In this document: positions 11,663 to 22,234 of the stretch, piece after piece
Numbering within the stretch: the first letter of the stretch is position 1
Layout: every line of letters begins with the position of its first letter
Assembly: GCA_963580285.1 (NCBI GenBank)
Contig: OY757019.1
Location: 58,858,587 to 58,922,586 of the forward strand
Source of the DNA: Lucinisca nassula
Taxonomy: Eukaryota; Mollusca; Bivalvia; Lucinida; Lucinidae
DNA: 64,000 bases
Direction of reading: 5' to 3'
Notes under the pieces: generated by a model
The model's input: the letters and a program-made list of their open reading frames with translations, nothing else
The model's database searches: none
What the model was told of the DNA's origin: nothing
Position numbers and translations under genes: made by a program

Positions 11663-11760
11663 ATACCTGACATGCTGCAAATTGTAAAAGGCAGTATATC
11701 GGGCAAACTAATCACATGTATAAAACATGATTTAACGAACACTATCGTAGAATGAGTAAA
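11663..11760 (+). pseudogene. GIY-YIG endonuclease remnant of P2
   Basis: After a YLTC-like start (ACCTGACATGCTGC), codons from 11686 read KRQYIGQTNHMYK, then FNEHYRRMSK. This matches the YxGQT..L..RFNEH pattern of the GIY-YIG domain of Penelope-like elements. A stop replaces the expected Arg codon before FNEH. The frame is broken by the retrozyme array at 11761. Confidence 0.7.
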
Positions 11761-11831
11761 ATGTTCTATAAAAGGGTTCTGAAGCAAAGAATACACACAA
11801 AACCGAACAATATGGAGTCTACATGTTTTCT

Positions 11832-11877
11832 GGGCCAGACCTGCTAGATTCGGCCATTTAGACCTAATAAGTGACCC
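11832..11877 (-). ncRNA. Hammerhead ribozyme, decayed (unit 1)
   Basis: Stem I pairing (GGGTCA with TGGCCC) is kept, but the core reads CTTATTA instead of CTGATGA and the GAAA is GAAT. Probably inactive. Confidence 0.6.
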
Positions 11878-12092
11878 TCAAATATTTTCAAAATTCCACA
11901 ATGGAATCAATGATCCCAAAGGACAAGAAAATATAAACTTTACTATGATATAGGGCAGGGAGACGTTTTACGGCAGCCACACATTCCCATATACCAGCTG
12001 TAGTGACGTCAAATATGTTCTATAAAAGGGTTATCCTTTGGAAGCAAAGAATACACCATAGATACGAAAAATATGGAGTGTCCATGTTTTCT

Positions 12093-12138
12093 GGTCCAGC
12101 CTAGCTAGTTTCGGCCAATTAGGCCTTATCAGTGACCC
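12093..12138 (-). ncRNA. Hammerhead ribozyme, one core change (unit 2)
   Basis: The core reads CTGATAA, so the conserved G8 is changed. Stem II GGCC/GGCC and GAAAC are intact and stem III is ACTAGCTAGG. Expected to be crippled. Confidence 0.65.
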
Positions 12139-12353
12139 TCAAATATTTTCAAAATTCCACAATGCAATCGATGATCTCAAAGGACAAGAAAATATAAACT
12201 ATACTATGATGTAGGTCAGTGATACGTTTAAAGGCTGCCACACATGTCGACACACCAGCTGTAGTGACGACAGATATGTTCTATAAAAGGTCTATCCTTT
12301 GGAAGCAAAGAATACACCTCAGAACAGAAAAATATGGAGTGTACATGTTTTCT

Positions 12354-12399
12354 GGACCAGACGAGTTAGTTTCGGCCAATTAGGCCTCATCAGTGACAC
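12354..12399 (-). ncRNA. Hammerhead ribozyme, intact core (unit 3)
   Basis: Minus strand: CTGATGA, stem II GGCC-TAATT-GGCC, GAAAC and a GTC cleavage triplet with predicted cleavage after the C opposite position 12360. Stem III (ACTAACTCGT) and stem I (GTGTCA/TGGTCC) have mismatches, so activity is uncertain although every core base is present. Confidence 0.75.
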
Positions 12400-12614
12400 T
12401 CAAATATTTTCAAAATTCCACAATGGAATCAATGATCCCAATGGACAATAAAATATAAACTACACTATGATGTAGGGCAGTGAGATGTTTTACGGCCGCC
12501 ACACATTCCCATACACCAGCTGTAGTGACGTTAAATATGTCATATAAAAAGGGTATCCTTTGGAAGCAAAGAATACACCACAGAACAGAGAAATAATCAG
12601 TGCACATGTTTTCT

Positions 12615-12660
12615 GGGCCAGACTAGCTAGTTGCGGCCCATTAGGCCTAATCAGTGACCC
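12615..12660 (-). ncRNA. Hammerhead ribozyme, two core changes (unit 4)
   Basis: Stem I (GGGTCA/TGGCCC) and the palindromic stem III (ACTAGCTAGT) are perfect, but the core reads CTGATTA and GCAA replaces GAAA. Probably inactive. Confidence 0.65.
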
Positions 12661-12780
12661 TCAAATATTTCCAAAATTCCACAATGGAATCAATGATGTA
12701 GGACAAGGAGACGTTTACGGTCGTCACTCATTCCCACACACCAGCTGTAGTGACGACCAATATGTTCTGTGAAAGGGTCA

Positions 12781-13791
12781 AGCCAAAAAACTGACACTTT
12801 CTTGTACCGTCATTTCAGACGTACAGGTCATTCTATAAATATATATATATCTTTATAGCCAATGGAAAAACATTTATTATGATGTAAATGATACAGCTAT
12901 GTTTAAAATTATTGAACGGCATGGAACTGAATTAAAATGGAATAAATTATTACAGACACCTTTTCCATTGGGCTTCAATGACAACATTAATCATGAGGTT
13001 AATATATCGAAATGCCCGACTTCGATATTTTCTCGGTTCTGGACTGTCGAAAGCGTAAAACTAGAAAAAAAAATGGTAATTATAAACGTAAATTACGTGC
13101 TTTTAAAAGAAACAATACCAGACTGAAGTGACTTTCCATAATATTATTGAATCATGGACGTCACCCAATGCTTGCTTTTCAAAGTTCATTACCCGTTTCT
13201 ATATTACGGATTCTGGATACTGAGGCGAACATATTCTACGATAGTTCTAATCAGTTATACGACGCTGATCTTTTAACAAGAGGATATACTCAGCATGCTC
13301 TTCGTCCTTTCATCGATTCGGGAATGAATCACAAACGTCATTACATTAAATTACCCTTATTAATAAGGATCTGGATTTTAAAGATTTACCTAGTATCTTC
13401 CGGGACAGTTCGGTGATTTAATCTATTCATGCTATTTTCAAAATACAGAAACACCCATAATTTGGTATAAATTCAATAAACTTGTTAAATCTATAATTTA
13501 AAATTCCAATAAACTTGTTTCTGATCTTGATATTGACACTAACACTCCGTGTACCGAATGTAAAAATTCAGTGTATTGCTATCCTGCTGCTGGTCATATT
13601 ATTATTGGAAATTTAAAAATTATTCCTGATCCTAGGATACGCAATATAATTTCTAAAGGACCGAAATATCGATTTCCATCTAAATTTGATTTCAATAAAT
13701 GTAGAGATGAAATCGCTGCTGCCTTGAATGGATTTGCTAATCGATGGTGTAAACGAGAGTATGTTGAGCATAAAGCTCTTAAAGATTGGAA
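12781..13791 (+). pseudogene. P2 endonuclease C-terminal part and pre-RT module
   Basis: Resumes P2 after the array with LYRHF..GHS-like codons (TCATTTCAGACGTACAGGTCA), then IERHGTELKWNKLLQT, FPLGFNDNI and FSRFWTVESVK/DCRKRKTRK. From 13147 it reads HGRHPMLAFQSSLPVSILRI, LTRGYTQHALRPFIDS, and from 13571 CYPAAGHIIIGNLKIIPDPR, ISKGPKYRFPSKFDFNKCRD and KREYVEHKALKDWK. These blocks precede the RT in Penelope-like proteins of this type. Frameshifts near 13130, 13380 and 13500 break the frame. The junction between the endonuclease end and HGRHP is continuous here and again at 28784-28900, which supports the N-terminal position of the endonuclease. Confidence 0.8.
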
Positions 13792-14375
13792 ACGGTTCCA
13801 GCGTAAAGGCTTATAATGGTTGGTACCTGATGCTCTGTCTCTGGTTTGGCCCACTGGAGTCTAACTGTTGGTTTTCTTTTGCTCCAGCATTTCTGTTGTT
13901 TCTTGCTGTCGCGTCCTCATCGTTGTTTCACCCCTGTGTTTGTTTGATTTTTGTATTCACGGAGATGTTGCACTGATGGGTTACGAAGCCGTCATGCGGA
14001 CTGAACAAATTATTTGTCTTAATCGCGACGGAAGTAAGAGCGAGGATTGTGGCACCGTAAAATCGATTTAAGCCCCCCCCCCTCCCCCCCCCCCCCCAGT
14101 GGAATTCGTTCCGCTGACCGTTCCAAAGCGATTCTACTGTCGCAGTTTATTTGTGTAATGGTTTGTCTTTGGGTGTTTGTGTCGCTTATATTATATTATT
14201 ATGGATTGCCTTTTGGACATTTTTTGGGAAAGTTAACTGTCCTTTTCGCTTTCCGCTGTTGGTGTTTTCGTTGGGATCTGTTGCTTCATGTTTGTGTTTC
14301 TTTCCCTTTGGTGTCTCTGATGAGAGCTGTTGGTTAATTGTATTGATTAATGATCATTGCCTCTACTTCTATTTA
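13792..14375 (+). mobile_element. Penelope-like 3' tail, subfamily B, nested in P2
   Basis: It starts at ACGGTTCCAGCGTAAAGGCT, the sequence just after the ORF end in other copies, and ends CATTGCCTCTACTTCTATTT. It interrupts P2 after KDWK. It contains a run of C near 14072. The proximal breakpoint of the 23-kb duplication (14345) lies 31 bp before its end. Confidence 0.8.
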
Positions 14376-14668
14376 GCATTCTGATATTAGTGAACAAACA
14401 AATTTCTTTTTATTCATAAAAAACGAACGTATCACCTCCTAAACCTAAGACGTCTTTACGTCACCTTAAACTAGCTATTCAAGAAATTCATAGGAAGTTT
14501 GTTTTGGCTCCAGCTGATAAGGCCGCATACAATGTGGTCGTTGTTTGACGGCTTCACTATGTTAACACTCTTCAGCAAAAGCTTGATGGAACTAAGGTCT
14601 ATGTACTTCAGCATTTAGCTGTAAAGAGAGCTTTAGTTGATGACCACATTTGTCATTCAGCCACCAAA

Positions 14669-15097
14669 GTAGAAGTAAAACAAAGTACAGGAATCGATAC
14701 AATTAACTAACTCCACCAATCAAAGACACCAAAGAGAAAGAAACACAAACATGAAGCGACCAGACCATAATGGACACCCAAGCAAAGGAAGGCAATAAGG
14801 ACAGTTACTTTCCCACAAAATGGCAAAATGGCCATCCAAAAATAAAAAGACACAAGTGATGCACACAGTAAGTAACAAACAACAACATAAATAAACCGCC
14901 ACAGATGAACCGCATTGGAACGGTCAGTGAAAAGAATTCCACTGGGGGGCTTAAATCGATTTTACATGGCCATAATCGTCGCCCTTACATCTGTCGCGGT
15001 ATACACTAATTTTGTTTAGTCCGCATGAAGGCTTCCTAACTCATCACTGTAACATCTCCGAGAACATACAAATCAAAACACTACATAGATGAAACAA
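14669..15097 (-). mobile_element. Penelope-like 3' tail, subfamily A, nested in P2
   Basis: The minus-strand tail ends at GTAGAAGTAAAACAAAG (14669) and is 5' truncated at GATGAAACAA. Joining the flanks restores the CHSATK / FAxxVTEG segment of the host RT. Confidence 0.8.
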
Positions 15098-16149
15098 GTT
15101 TGCTCGCTGTATTACCGAAGGCCAAGAAAGCTTCCTACGTTATATTGGTTACCTAAACTTCATAAAAGACTATACAAATCACGGTTTATTGCACATTCAA
15201 GCTCTTGTCCCACCACTGAACTCTCCAAATTGTTGACTGCATGTTTAACTGCCATAAAAAACATGTGATAAAATATTGCGACAAAGTGTTTGTAAGGTCA
15301 GATGGAAATCTGTTTTGGTCTATAAAAAATTCTAATGAAGTTTAAAATAAATAGAAATCCAGGCGTTTTCGTACTTCAAGTCTGTTTACTTATATTTTTT
15401 CACCCTTTACACTACACTTCCTCATAATCTTATAAAAGAAAAAATAAATGATTTAACGGAATGGCTATTTCATTGGGAAGACTCCCTCTATCTTGCATGT
15501 AATGTAAGAAATGCGTTTTTCACTCCTGAAGAGAATAAAAACTATACTTTATTATCATGACAGAAGGTGTGTGAAGCTCTCACTTTCTACCTGGCAATAT
15601 TTCAAAGGATTTGGTATCACGTTATTTAGACAAGTTGTGGGTATTCCGATGGGTACTAACTGCGCACCACTCGTGGCTGATCTGTTCTTGATTTGTTATG
15701 AGAGAGACTTCATGATACCCCTTTCTGCTGAAAACCAGTCTAGAAATCGTTGAAGCTTTCAGCTCCACTTCTCGATATTTCGATGATTTTTTTTAAATAT
15801 TGATAATAGCTATTTCGATGGGATGTTCAGTCAAATTTACCTCTCAGAACTTCAGTTAAATAAAGCATTTTTTCTGATACCGAGGCCCCGTTTTTGGATT
15901 TACATCTATCTATTGTAGATGAGTTTATTTCTTGCATAATTTATGATGAACGTGATGATTTTGATTTTGAGATTGTAAAGTTTCTTTCTTGGATGGTGAT
16001 GTTCCTCGTGCTCCATCCTATGGCGTTTATATTTCGCAATTAATTCGATTTGTCAGAGTGTATAGTCATGTAACTGACTTCAACACTCGTAATGAATTGT
16101 TAACGGCTAAACTTCTTAAACAGATTATCGGTACCATAAACTACTGAAA

Positions 16150-16934
16150 GTAGAAGTAAAACAAAGATCAGAAATCGATACAATTAACTTACTCCACCCA
16201 TCAAAGACACCAAAGGGAAAGAAACAGAAACATGAAGCTACCAGACCATAATGGAAACCTAAACAAAGGAAGGCCATAAGGACAGTTACTTCCTACAAAA
16301 TGGCCAAATGGCCATCCAAAATAAAAAGACACAAGGGTACTCACAGTAAGTAACAAACAACAATATAAAGGGTACTCACAGTAAGTAACAAACAACAATA
16401 TAAATGAACCGCAACAGAAGCACCGCCTTGGAACGGTCAGTGGAAAGAATTCCACTGGGGGGCTTAAATCGATTTTACATGGCCATAATCCTTGCCCTTA
16501 CCTCTGTCGCGGTATACACTAATTTTGTTTAGTCCGCATGAAGGCTTCCTACCTCATCAGTGTAACATCTCCGAGAACATACAAATCAAAAAAACTACAG
16601 AGACGAAACAACAGAATTGTTGGAGCAAAAGAAAACCAACAGTTAGACTCCGAGAGGCCCGACCAAAGACGGAGCATCAGGCGCCAACCAACATAAAGAA
16701 TACTAAAATAAAATAAAATTCCATTTGTGTTTTTACGCTGGAACCGTCATATAATCTTAAGCCCGACCCATCGGTGTGCAATCAAAGAGGGAAGCAAAGT
16801 TGCCAACCGTGATTGGGTTAACCACCATGCATGCAGTCTGTTTTATAACATTTATTTTGTACCCAATCTTTATATATCGACGAACGATTTTTCGAAATTG
16901 GGTACTTAAGTCATTACAGGCATGTATTTTTCTA
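16150..16934 (-). mobile_element. 5'-truncated Penelope-like copy nested in P2
   Basis: On the minus strand it holds the RT C-terminal end (KYMPVMT to NPITVGNFASLFDC-like codons, 16934-16735) followed by the complete subfamily A tail, whose terminus is GTAGAAGTAAAACAAAGATC at 16150. Removing it rejoins host codons RYHKLL and FYRRHSD. It contains an internal 50-bp duplication of GGGTACTCACAGTAAGTAAC near 16336 and 16369. Confidence 0.8.
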
Positions 16935-17250
16935 AGCCTTTTCTAATATTTATAGACGTCATTCTGATTTAATTTCAAAATTCAATATTGGACTTAAATC
17001 TCTTCTGCAATAAGGTCTATCGGAACCCAATTTTTATGGTTATTTAGTATATAAATTCAGAAAAAAAAAATATAACCGCAATGCCTCCAGCACCAAACGT
17101 AAAATCAAACGTAAAATCGTTCTTCGATATAATAAGAGAAGGTATAACATAAATGTTACACGACAGACTGCGTGCATGGTAATTAACCAATTCACGGTTG
17201 ACAACGTTGATTGCCTCTTTAATTGCACGCCGGTGGGTCAGACCTCAGAT

Positions 17251-18104
17251 TCTATGACGGACACAACGTAAAGGGTTATGTTGGTTGTTGCCCGATGCTC
17301 TGTCTCTGGTCGGGCCCATCGGAGTCTAACTGTTGGTTTTCTTTTGCTCCAGCATTTCAGTTGTTTCTTGCTGTCGAGTTCTCACCGTTGTTTCATCTCT
17401 GTGGTTGTTATATTCGCACTTTTCAAAGAAAAAGTCGGATATACTGTAATCGGTCCCGTCCGTCAGTCCGTCCGTCCGTCCGTCCGTCAGTCAGTCAGTC
17501 AGTGCACATTTCCTCGTAACGCGAACTCCTCCTACACCGGTCAGCGGATGGTGTTCATATTTGACAGGATGATTGCCTGGGATGTGTAGATTACACATAA
17601 GGTTTCGGATGCTAGCTGTGACCTCCGGGGTCAAAGGTCAAGGTCAAAAGTGCGGGTATTTGCGATTGGCCCCCAATCGACTTTGCTCTAGTTTGATTTT
17701 TGTGTTCACGGAGTTGTTGCACTGATGATTTAGGAGGCCCACTTGCGGACTGAACAAATTTGTATTAATCGCGACAGACGTAAGGGCTAGGATAGTGGCA
17801 ACGTAAAATCGATTTAAGCCCCCCCCCCCCCCCCCCCTATTGGAATTCGTTTCCGCTGACCGTTCCAGTGCGGTTATTCTCTTTGTTTTTGGTTTGTCTT
17901 TGGTGTTTGTGTCGCTTATATTATTTTATTTTGAATAGCCTGTTGACAATTTATTGGAAAAGTAACTGTCCTTTTGGCTTTTTGCTGGTGGTGTTACGGT
18001 TTGAGTCTGTTGCTTCGTATTAGTGTCTCTTTCCCTTTGGTGTCTCTGATGGGAGCTGTTGGTTAATTGTATCGATTCCTAGTCATTGCCTCCACTTCTA
18101 TTTT
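17251..18104 (+). mobile_element. 3' tail of P2, subfamily B, with insert
   Basis: Directly after the RT stop (GACACAACGTAAAGGGTTATG) comes the non-coding family tail to CTCCACTTCTATTTT. A 282-bp unrelated repeat splits it at 17410-17691. It contains a long C run at about 17820 whose length differs between copies A and B. Confidence 0.8.
17410..17691 (+). mobile_element. 282-bp repeat inserted in P2 tail
   Basis: It starts ATATTCGCACTTTTCAAAG, contains a GTCC/GTCA microsatellite (17461-17500, longer in copy B) and GGTCAAAGGTCAAGGTCAAA, and ends CGACTTTGCTCTAG. It interrupts the tail at GTGGTTGTT / TTTGATTTTT. No coding capacity; class unknown. Confidence 0.6.
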
Positions 18105-19159
18105 ACAAATGCACTTTATGATCTATATATGTTCAGCTGGACTATATTATATCCTACCATCTTATTGTGTCATGCTTAAGCTCATTTCAATCTGATGTAA
18201 TTAAATGTCTAAAAGTGTTAGGGTTCTGGCACTCATTATGCCTTTCATGTTATTACTCCATAGTATGTTGGTTTTGTTTTGTAACTCACACTATTCATTA
18301 TAATGAATCTACAATACAGGACCGTCTTGGAGAGGATGAACATAGGCCCATCGTAATATCCAATACATTGGTATATTATTACTATGTACTTGTGTTTGTA
18401 TGTATGTATATACATGTCATAACCTTTATTAAACACAATTGGCAAGGCCTGATGCCCTAGCAGCAGGTAAGACAGAAGGGGAATATTATTTCTTCGGTTT
18501 CTAAACTTTAATTCATTTTCCACTTTCTCCCATGTCCTGCACAGTTCCGAAGGGGGCCTCATACTATAGGAATCTGGGCAAAGAACACACACATTATGCT
18601 AACACATCCGTGCAACATAGTGCATTCTTTCATATCTCCAAAATGGCTACTTCTCTGGTGAAAATATGTGATTTATTCTATTTTATACTGCAAACATGGG
18701 CTGTGGGTGCTCGTTAGAACTTTAGTACCCACAACCTCTGTCTTGGAGTAGAAATAGGAAAAATAATGTACACCCCCGTTAACCCAAGTTTTGGACGTTT
18801 TTTTTTTTTCAAGGAAAAATTCCGTCCTTTAGAATAGCGATGTCCGTGTGGGCGAGTGGCAGCCCGGCCGGCCGGGCGTCCGCGTCCCGGTTGACCTTTT
18901 GGTTAACCTTTTTTAAAAGTTATATATTACCTTTATTATCCACTGGATTGCTTTCATATTAGGACTGTTGTTTAATTCGGGGGTGGGGGTTAACTTAATA
19001 TGCAATCCATTATTTCCACCAGGGAGCATCATTTTTGTGGGAAATTGGCATTTTTGGAAACTCCTGCTGGGCGTCCGCGTCCAGGTTTGCATGGCGCGAT
19101 ATCAACATTTGTGAACACCCTAACTTTCACCCGAAAGTAAGAGTTCATAACTCGAAAAC
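18105..19159. other. Unassigned stretch
   Basis: No gene recognised. Contains TATGTATGTATA-type short repeats near 18400 and a GC-rich block with GGCCGGCCGGGCGTCCGCGT near 18870, echoed by GGGCGTCCGCGTCC near 19070, which suggests two copies of a dispersed repeat edge. Confidence 0.4.
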
Positions 19160-19322
19160 AATATAGAAGCCTCCGTGGTGTAGTGGTTACGCTACTCGCC
19201 TTGTAATACTTGGGTCGCAGGATCGATCCCGGGCTTCTCAACACTTGCGGATGAGTCTTTAAACCGAGGTCCCGCCTCAATATGACCTTATCTGTTGGTG
19301 GGACGTAAAACTCAAAACGATC
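19160..19322 (+). mobile_element. tRNA-derived SINE (SINE-B)
   Basis: The head GCCTCCGTGGTGTAGTGGTT contains an A-box-like sequence. The B-box-like sequence lies in GGGTCGCAGGATCGATCCC. The body contains TATGACCTTATCTGTTGG and the end is GGGACGTAAAACTCAAAA. ACTCGAAAAC flanks it on both sides (19150-19159 and 19323-19332), a 10-bp target-site duplication. The tRNA part is a pol III promoter, not a functional tRNA gene. Confidence 0.85.
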
Positions 19323-19384
19323 ACTCGAAAACTATAAGAGCTTCATTAATGATACTTGGTAAAACGTGCATCTGGGAATGACAA

Positions 19385-19442
19385 CTCTGATGGGAGCTGT
19401 TTTTTAATTGTATCGATTCCTGATCATTGCCTTCACTTCTGT
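19385..19442 (+). mobile_element. 58-bp Penelope-like tail, subfamily B
   Basis: CTGATGGGAGCTG followed by AATTGTATCGATTCCTGATC and CTTCACTTCTGT. It lies inside an older repeat whose GGTAAAACGTGCATCTGGGA block recurs after it. Confidence 0.65.
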
Positions 19443-19570
19443 CTTGATAAAACTTGCATATAGGAATGACAACTTCAATACAAGCATCCATATCTCTTCT
19501 TGACCTACATTTCATGGTTCACTGACTTTGTGAATGTTTGCGACCACCATATATTTGACGCTTATGTGAA

Positions 19571-19955
19571 AAGTAGAAGTAAAACAAAGATCAGGAATTG
19601 ATACAATTAACTTACTCCACCCATAAAAGACACCAAAGGGAAAGAAATACAAACATTAAGCGGCCAGACCATAATGGAAACCTAAACAAAGGAAGGCCAT
19701 AAGGACAGTTACTTTCCCACAAAATTGCCATATGGCCATCCAAAATTAAAAGACACAAGTGATACACACAGTAAGTAACAAACAACAACATAAATAAATC
19801 GCTACAGAAGAGCCGCCTTGGAACGGTCAGTGGAAGATTTCCATTGGGGGGTGGGGGGGGGGCTTAAATCGATTTTACGTGGCCACAATCCTCGCCCTTA
19901 CTTCCGTCGCGATTTAGACAAATAATTTGTTCAGTCCGCATGAAGGCCTCCTGAA
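19571..19955 (-). mobile_element. Penelope-like 3' tail (~385 bp)
   Basis: Minus-strand family tail with the subfamily A terminus GTAGAAGTAAAACAAAGATC at 19571, the G-run block near 19850, and truncation at GCATGAAGGCCTCCTGA. A further 31-bp plus-strand scrap of the same terminus lies at about 20150-20182. Confidence 0.8.
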
Positions 19956-21039
19956 GTCCATTTCTCAAAAACCGTAAAAGCTTCATCAATGATATTTGAT
20001 ACAAACTTGAATATAATAATGTCAAATTCAATGCAGTCACCACAATCTCACCTTGACCTTCATTGCATGGTTCACTGACTTTGTTGCACATTGAACAGAC
20101 TCAATAAAACCGAGTCTGCTATTTTGGTTTATTTGGTGTATTCCTTGCTTCGATTCCTGATCTTTGTTTTACTTCTACTTTCCAAAGGATCTAACTTCAG
20201 AACTTATTTATAACATTGCGACCATCCCGACGTTCACCCTAATGTAAGATTCCGTTTCTCAAGAATTATATGATATTCATTAATTGTACGTGAAACAAAC
20301 TTGAATCTTGGAGTAACAACCTCTATTCAGGCATCCATGTTTGACCTTGACCTATATTTCAAGGTTCGATGACTTTGGGCCCCCGTAGGCGCGACATAGC
20401 CTTGGGCGGAATTCTTTTATACTACAAAAAAAATTCGTCAAGGTAATTATTTTCCATATACCCCGTGGGCAAAAACATATATAACCCTCTCGCGACTTAC
20501 TTCACTGAATTTCAGTGTCAGCCATCTTGGATTTACTGCGCAGTTGACAATATAAGCAATATAATTTCATGCGACAAATTTAGTTCCAGCCAATAAATGA
20601 ATAAATAAATAAATAAACAGATAAATAAATAAATAACTTCTGATTGTTTTTCATTTATTCGGTACTTTATTTCATTGTTTTCCTATATAAAACTCTCATT
20701 CTAACATCTCCTAAAGATTTTCCCACAGAGCGCCGCGATCAACGTGGTGCGTGCAGAAGGGCGTGTTTATGTCACATGTAAACATGTACTCGTACTTTTC
20801 ACGACTGTACAAAATGTCGTCATAAAGCTTTCAAGTATAACATATTCGATATTTTTATTCTTTATCACATTCCCCGCCTGAAAGCTATATTTACCCTGGC
20901 CTAACGGTTTGGCAAATGTCGCTCTCCGTCAGGAATCAGAATAATTTATAAAATATAAGCATAGGTATTTGCATTTTATTACATAGACTTTGATGTGAGC
21001 AAAAGTACCGCGAACCGTTACCTTAATGTCTATCAATTA
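19956..21039. other. Unassigned stretch with AAAT microsatellite
   Basis: It contains two related TTGACCTTGACC-type blocks (around 20060 and 20345), the AAAT/AAATAAAT microsatellite at about 20595-20640, and no recognisable gene. Confidence 0.45.
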
Positions 21040-21920
21040 ATGTCACCATGTAGACATGACATATTTCAATGAATGTCTCCTTGTTGTCATGTTTTGTTTG
21101 TTTGATTTGAGGTTGAACGTTCCCGCCAACACTGTATAGGTCATTTTGGAGACACTGTTTTCAATTATGTGAGATGATTCTCAACATTGGGATGAAACGC
21201 CATATCAACCCCAGTCGCCCAATGAAAGTAATATGGTTAATAAACATGAAAGGTCCGTCTCGCACCGCTTTGCCTGGGCAAGCTTAGATCCTCTTAGCGG
21301 TTTACCAGTACTCGTGTACGGTCGGTTTCATCTCTGCGTGGAAGCATCCTGCAGCCCATTTATTTCCCCAAGTCCTAATTGGCGGGGACCGACGTTGTCA
21401 TGTTATATTGTTTATGAATATATCCATGAAGTCATAGCAAGTAGACATAACACCTTGTCATTATATATTTCCATGAATATTTGCATGAAGACATAACAAG
21501 ACTCCATGGATGTCTCTAAGGAGTCATGATATGATTTCATGAATGTCCTCATGTAGGCACAGCATGTCCGGATGATGTCTTTGTGAAGTCATGATACGTT
21601 TCCATGAATGTCTCCTTGTAGACATAGCCTGTTTCCATAAGTGTCTCTATGAAGTCCAATTATTCTTTGAATTTCTCCATGTTCCACGACAGTTTTTACA
21701 TAGTCAAAATGTGGTTTCATAAATGGCTCTATGAAGGCGTGATATGTTTCCATGTGTGAATTTTGTATATTACGACATGTGTTCACGAATGTCTGGCATG
21801 TTTCCATTTATTCGGCATATCTCATTATATGCACAGCATTTTTTCCATTTCATGTCTCCAATGTAGGCATGTCAGTTTCCATGAATGCCTTCAGAAAGCT
21901 ATTGCAATGAACAAAATAGA
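21040..21920. repeat. Degenerate CATGAATGTCTCC minisatellite
   Basis: Recurring words CATGAATGTCTCC, GTAGACATGACATG and CTCTATGAAGTCATGATA, at roughly 35-75 bp spacing, fill the region and are diverged from each other. A SINE-A copy splits it at 21094-21393. Open frames on either strand are by-products of the repeat. Confidence 0.7.
21094..21393 (-). mobile_element. SINE-A copy with perfect 11-bp target duplication
   Basis: A 300-bp element on the minus strand with an (A)AAC-type tail at its left (TTGTTTGTTTGATTTGAGG) and a CCCCGCC end at its right. GTTGTCATGTT occurs at 21083-21093 and 21394-21404, defining both ends exactly. The family is also present at 22819, 23526, 25835 and 36782. I saw no clear tRNA A/B boxes in it, so its promoter origin is unresolved. 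Confidence 0.85.
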
Positions 21921-22234
21921 TGTTCTCATTGAAACAAGCAGTCAATATAGCATCTATGAAATGAGGCCTAGTTAGTTCTACACGTAGTTTAAATTTCAAG
22001 ACGTATAACATTGATAAAATTATATACTACACCCAGCAATAACTTCAGCTTTATCTTCAAAAATGTTCATTCTTGAATAAATATCGATTAAAGTTGAGTC
22101 AGTCTTAAATCTGCACAGCTAATTAATGGATAAACATAAAGTCTTTCTCCCGTGTGCATATGACAATGTCTGCCAAAGCCGTTGATGCAAAGTTGTCCAT
22201 ATTTATATGCCTGCTGTGCCTGTACTTCATTTAT

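Larger units (their letters stand above)
11761..12780 (-). repeat. Retrozyme-like array, 261-bp units with hammerhead ribozyme
   Basis: About 3.9 tandem units, with the ribozyme block at 11832, 12093, 12354 and 12615, exactly 261 bp apart. Each unit on the minus strand carries a hammerhead-type block (stem I, CUGAUGA core, GGCC/GGCC stem II, GAAA, short stem III). There is no protein coding. Units contain TTCTATAAAAGG and CACCAGCTGTAGTGACG words. Small tandem repeats with a hammerhead per unit match the non-autonomous retrozymes described in plants and animals. The array splits the P2 endonuclease. Unit 4 has an internal deletion near 12690. Confidence 0.85.
14376..17250 (+). pseudogene. P2 pre-RT end and reverse transcriptase (two nested inserts)
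   Basis: From 14400 the frame carries LRHLKLAIQEIHRKFVLAPA and DKAAYNVVVV, then the minus-strand insert 14669-15097. RT resumes at 15098 with a TEGQE/PKLHK-like block (the LPKLHK finger motif), IKNHVIKYCDKVFVRSDGN, LFWSIKNSNEV, a degraded motif A, then GITLFRQVVGIPMGTNCAPL (motif B), CYERDFMIPLSAENQS and a RYFDD-like motif C. After the insert 16150-16934 it ends YRRHSDLISKFNIGLKSLLQ, GLSEPNFYGYLVYKF and DCLFNCTPVGQTSDSM. Many stops and frameshifts are present. The same structure occurs in copy B. Confidence 0.8.
11663..18104 (+). mobile_element. Nested Penelope-like element P2 (Naiad-like order)
   Basis: One plus-strand element can be followed through interruptions: GIY-YIG endonuclease remnant (11663-11760), retrozyme array insert (11761-12780), endonuclease C-terminal part and pre-RT module (12781-13791), family tail insert (13792-14375), pre-RT continuation (14376-14668), minus-strand tail insert (14669-15097), RT (15098-16149), minus-strand RT-end-plus-tail insert (16150-16934), RT C terminus (16935-17250), and its own 3' tail (17251-18104) with one more insert. 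The endonuclease lies upstream of the RT, as described for the Naiad clade of Penelope-like elements. It carries many stops and is inactive. The left edge of the tandem duplication falls inside it. Confidence 0.75.

Noticed and set aside
17278..17589. Open frame of about 100 aa with Ser/Val/Arg repeats
   Set aside because: It is the P2 tail plus the GTCC microsatellite read in frame; its length changes between copies A and B.
19160..19240. Possible tRNA gene (A-box and B-box-like sequences)
   Set aside because: The segment is flanked by a target duplication and continues into a SINE body and tail; the tRNA fold is not preserved.
21589..21807. 72-aa minus-strand frame (METCQTFVN...)
   Set aside because: It lies within the CATGAATGTCTCC minisatellite and shows its periodicity rather than protein features.
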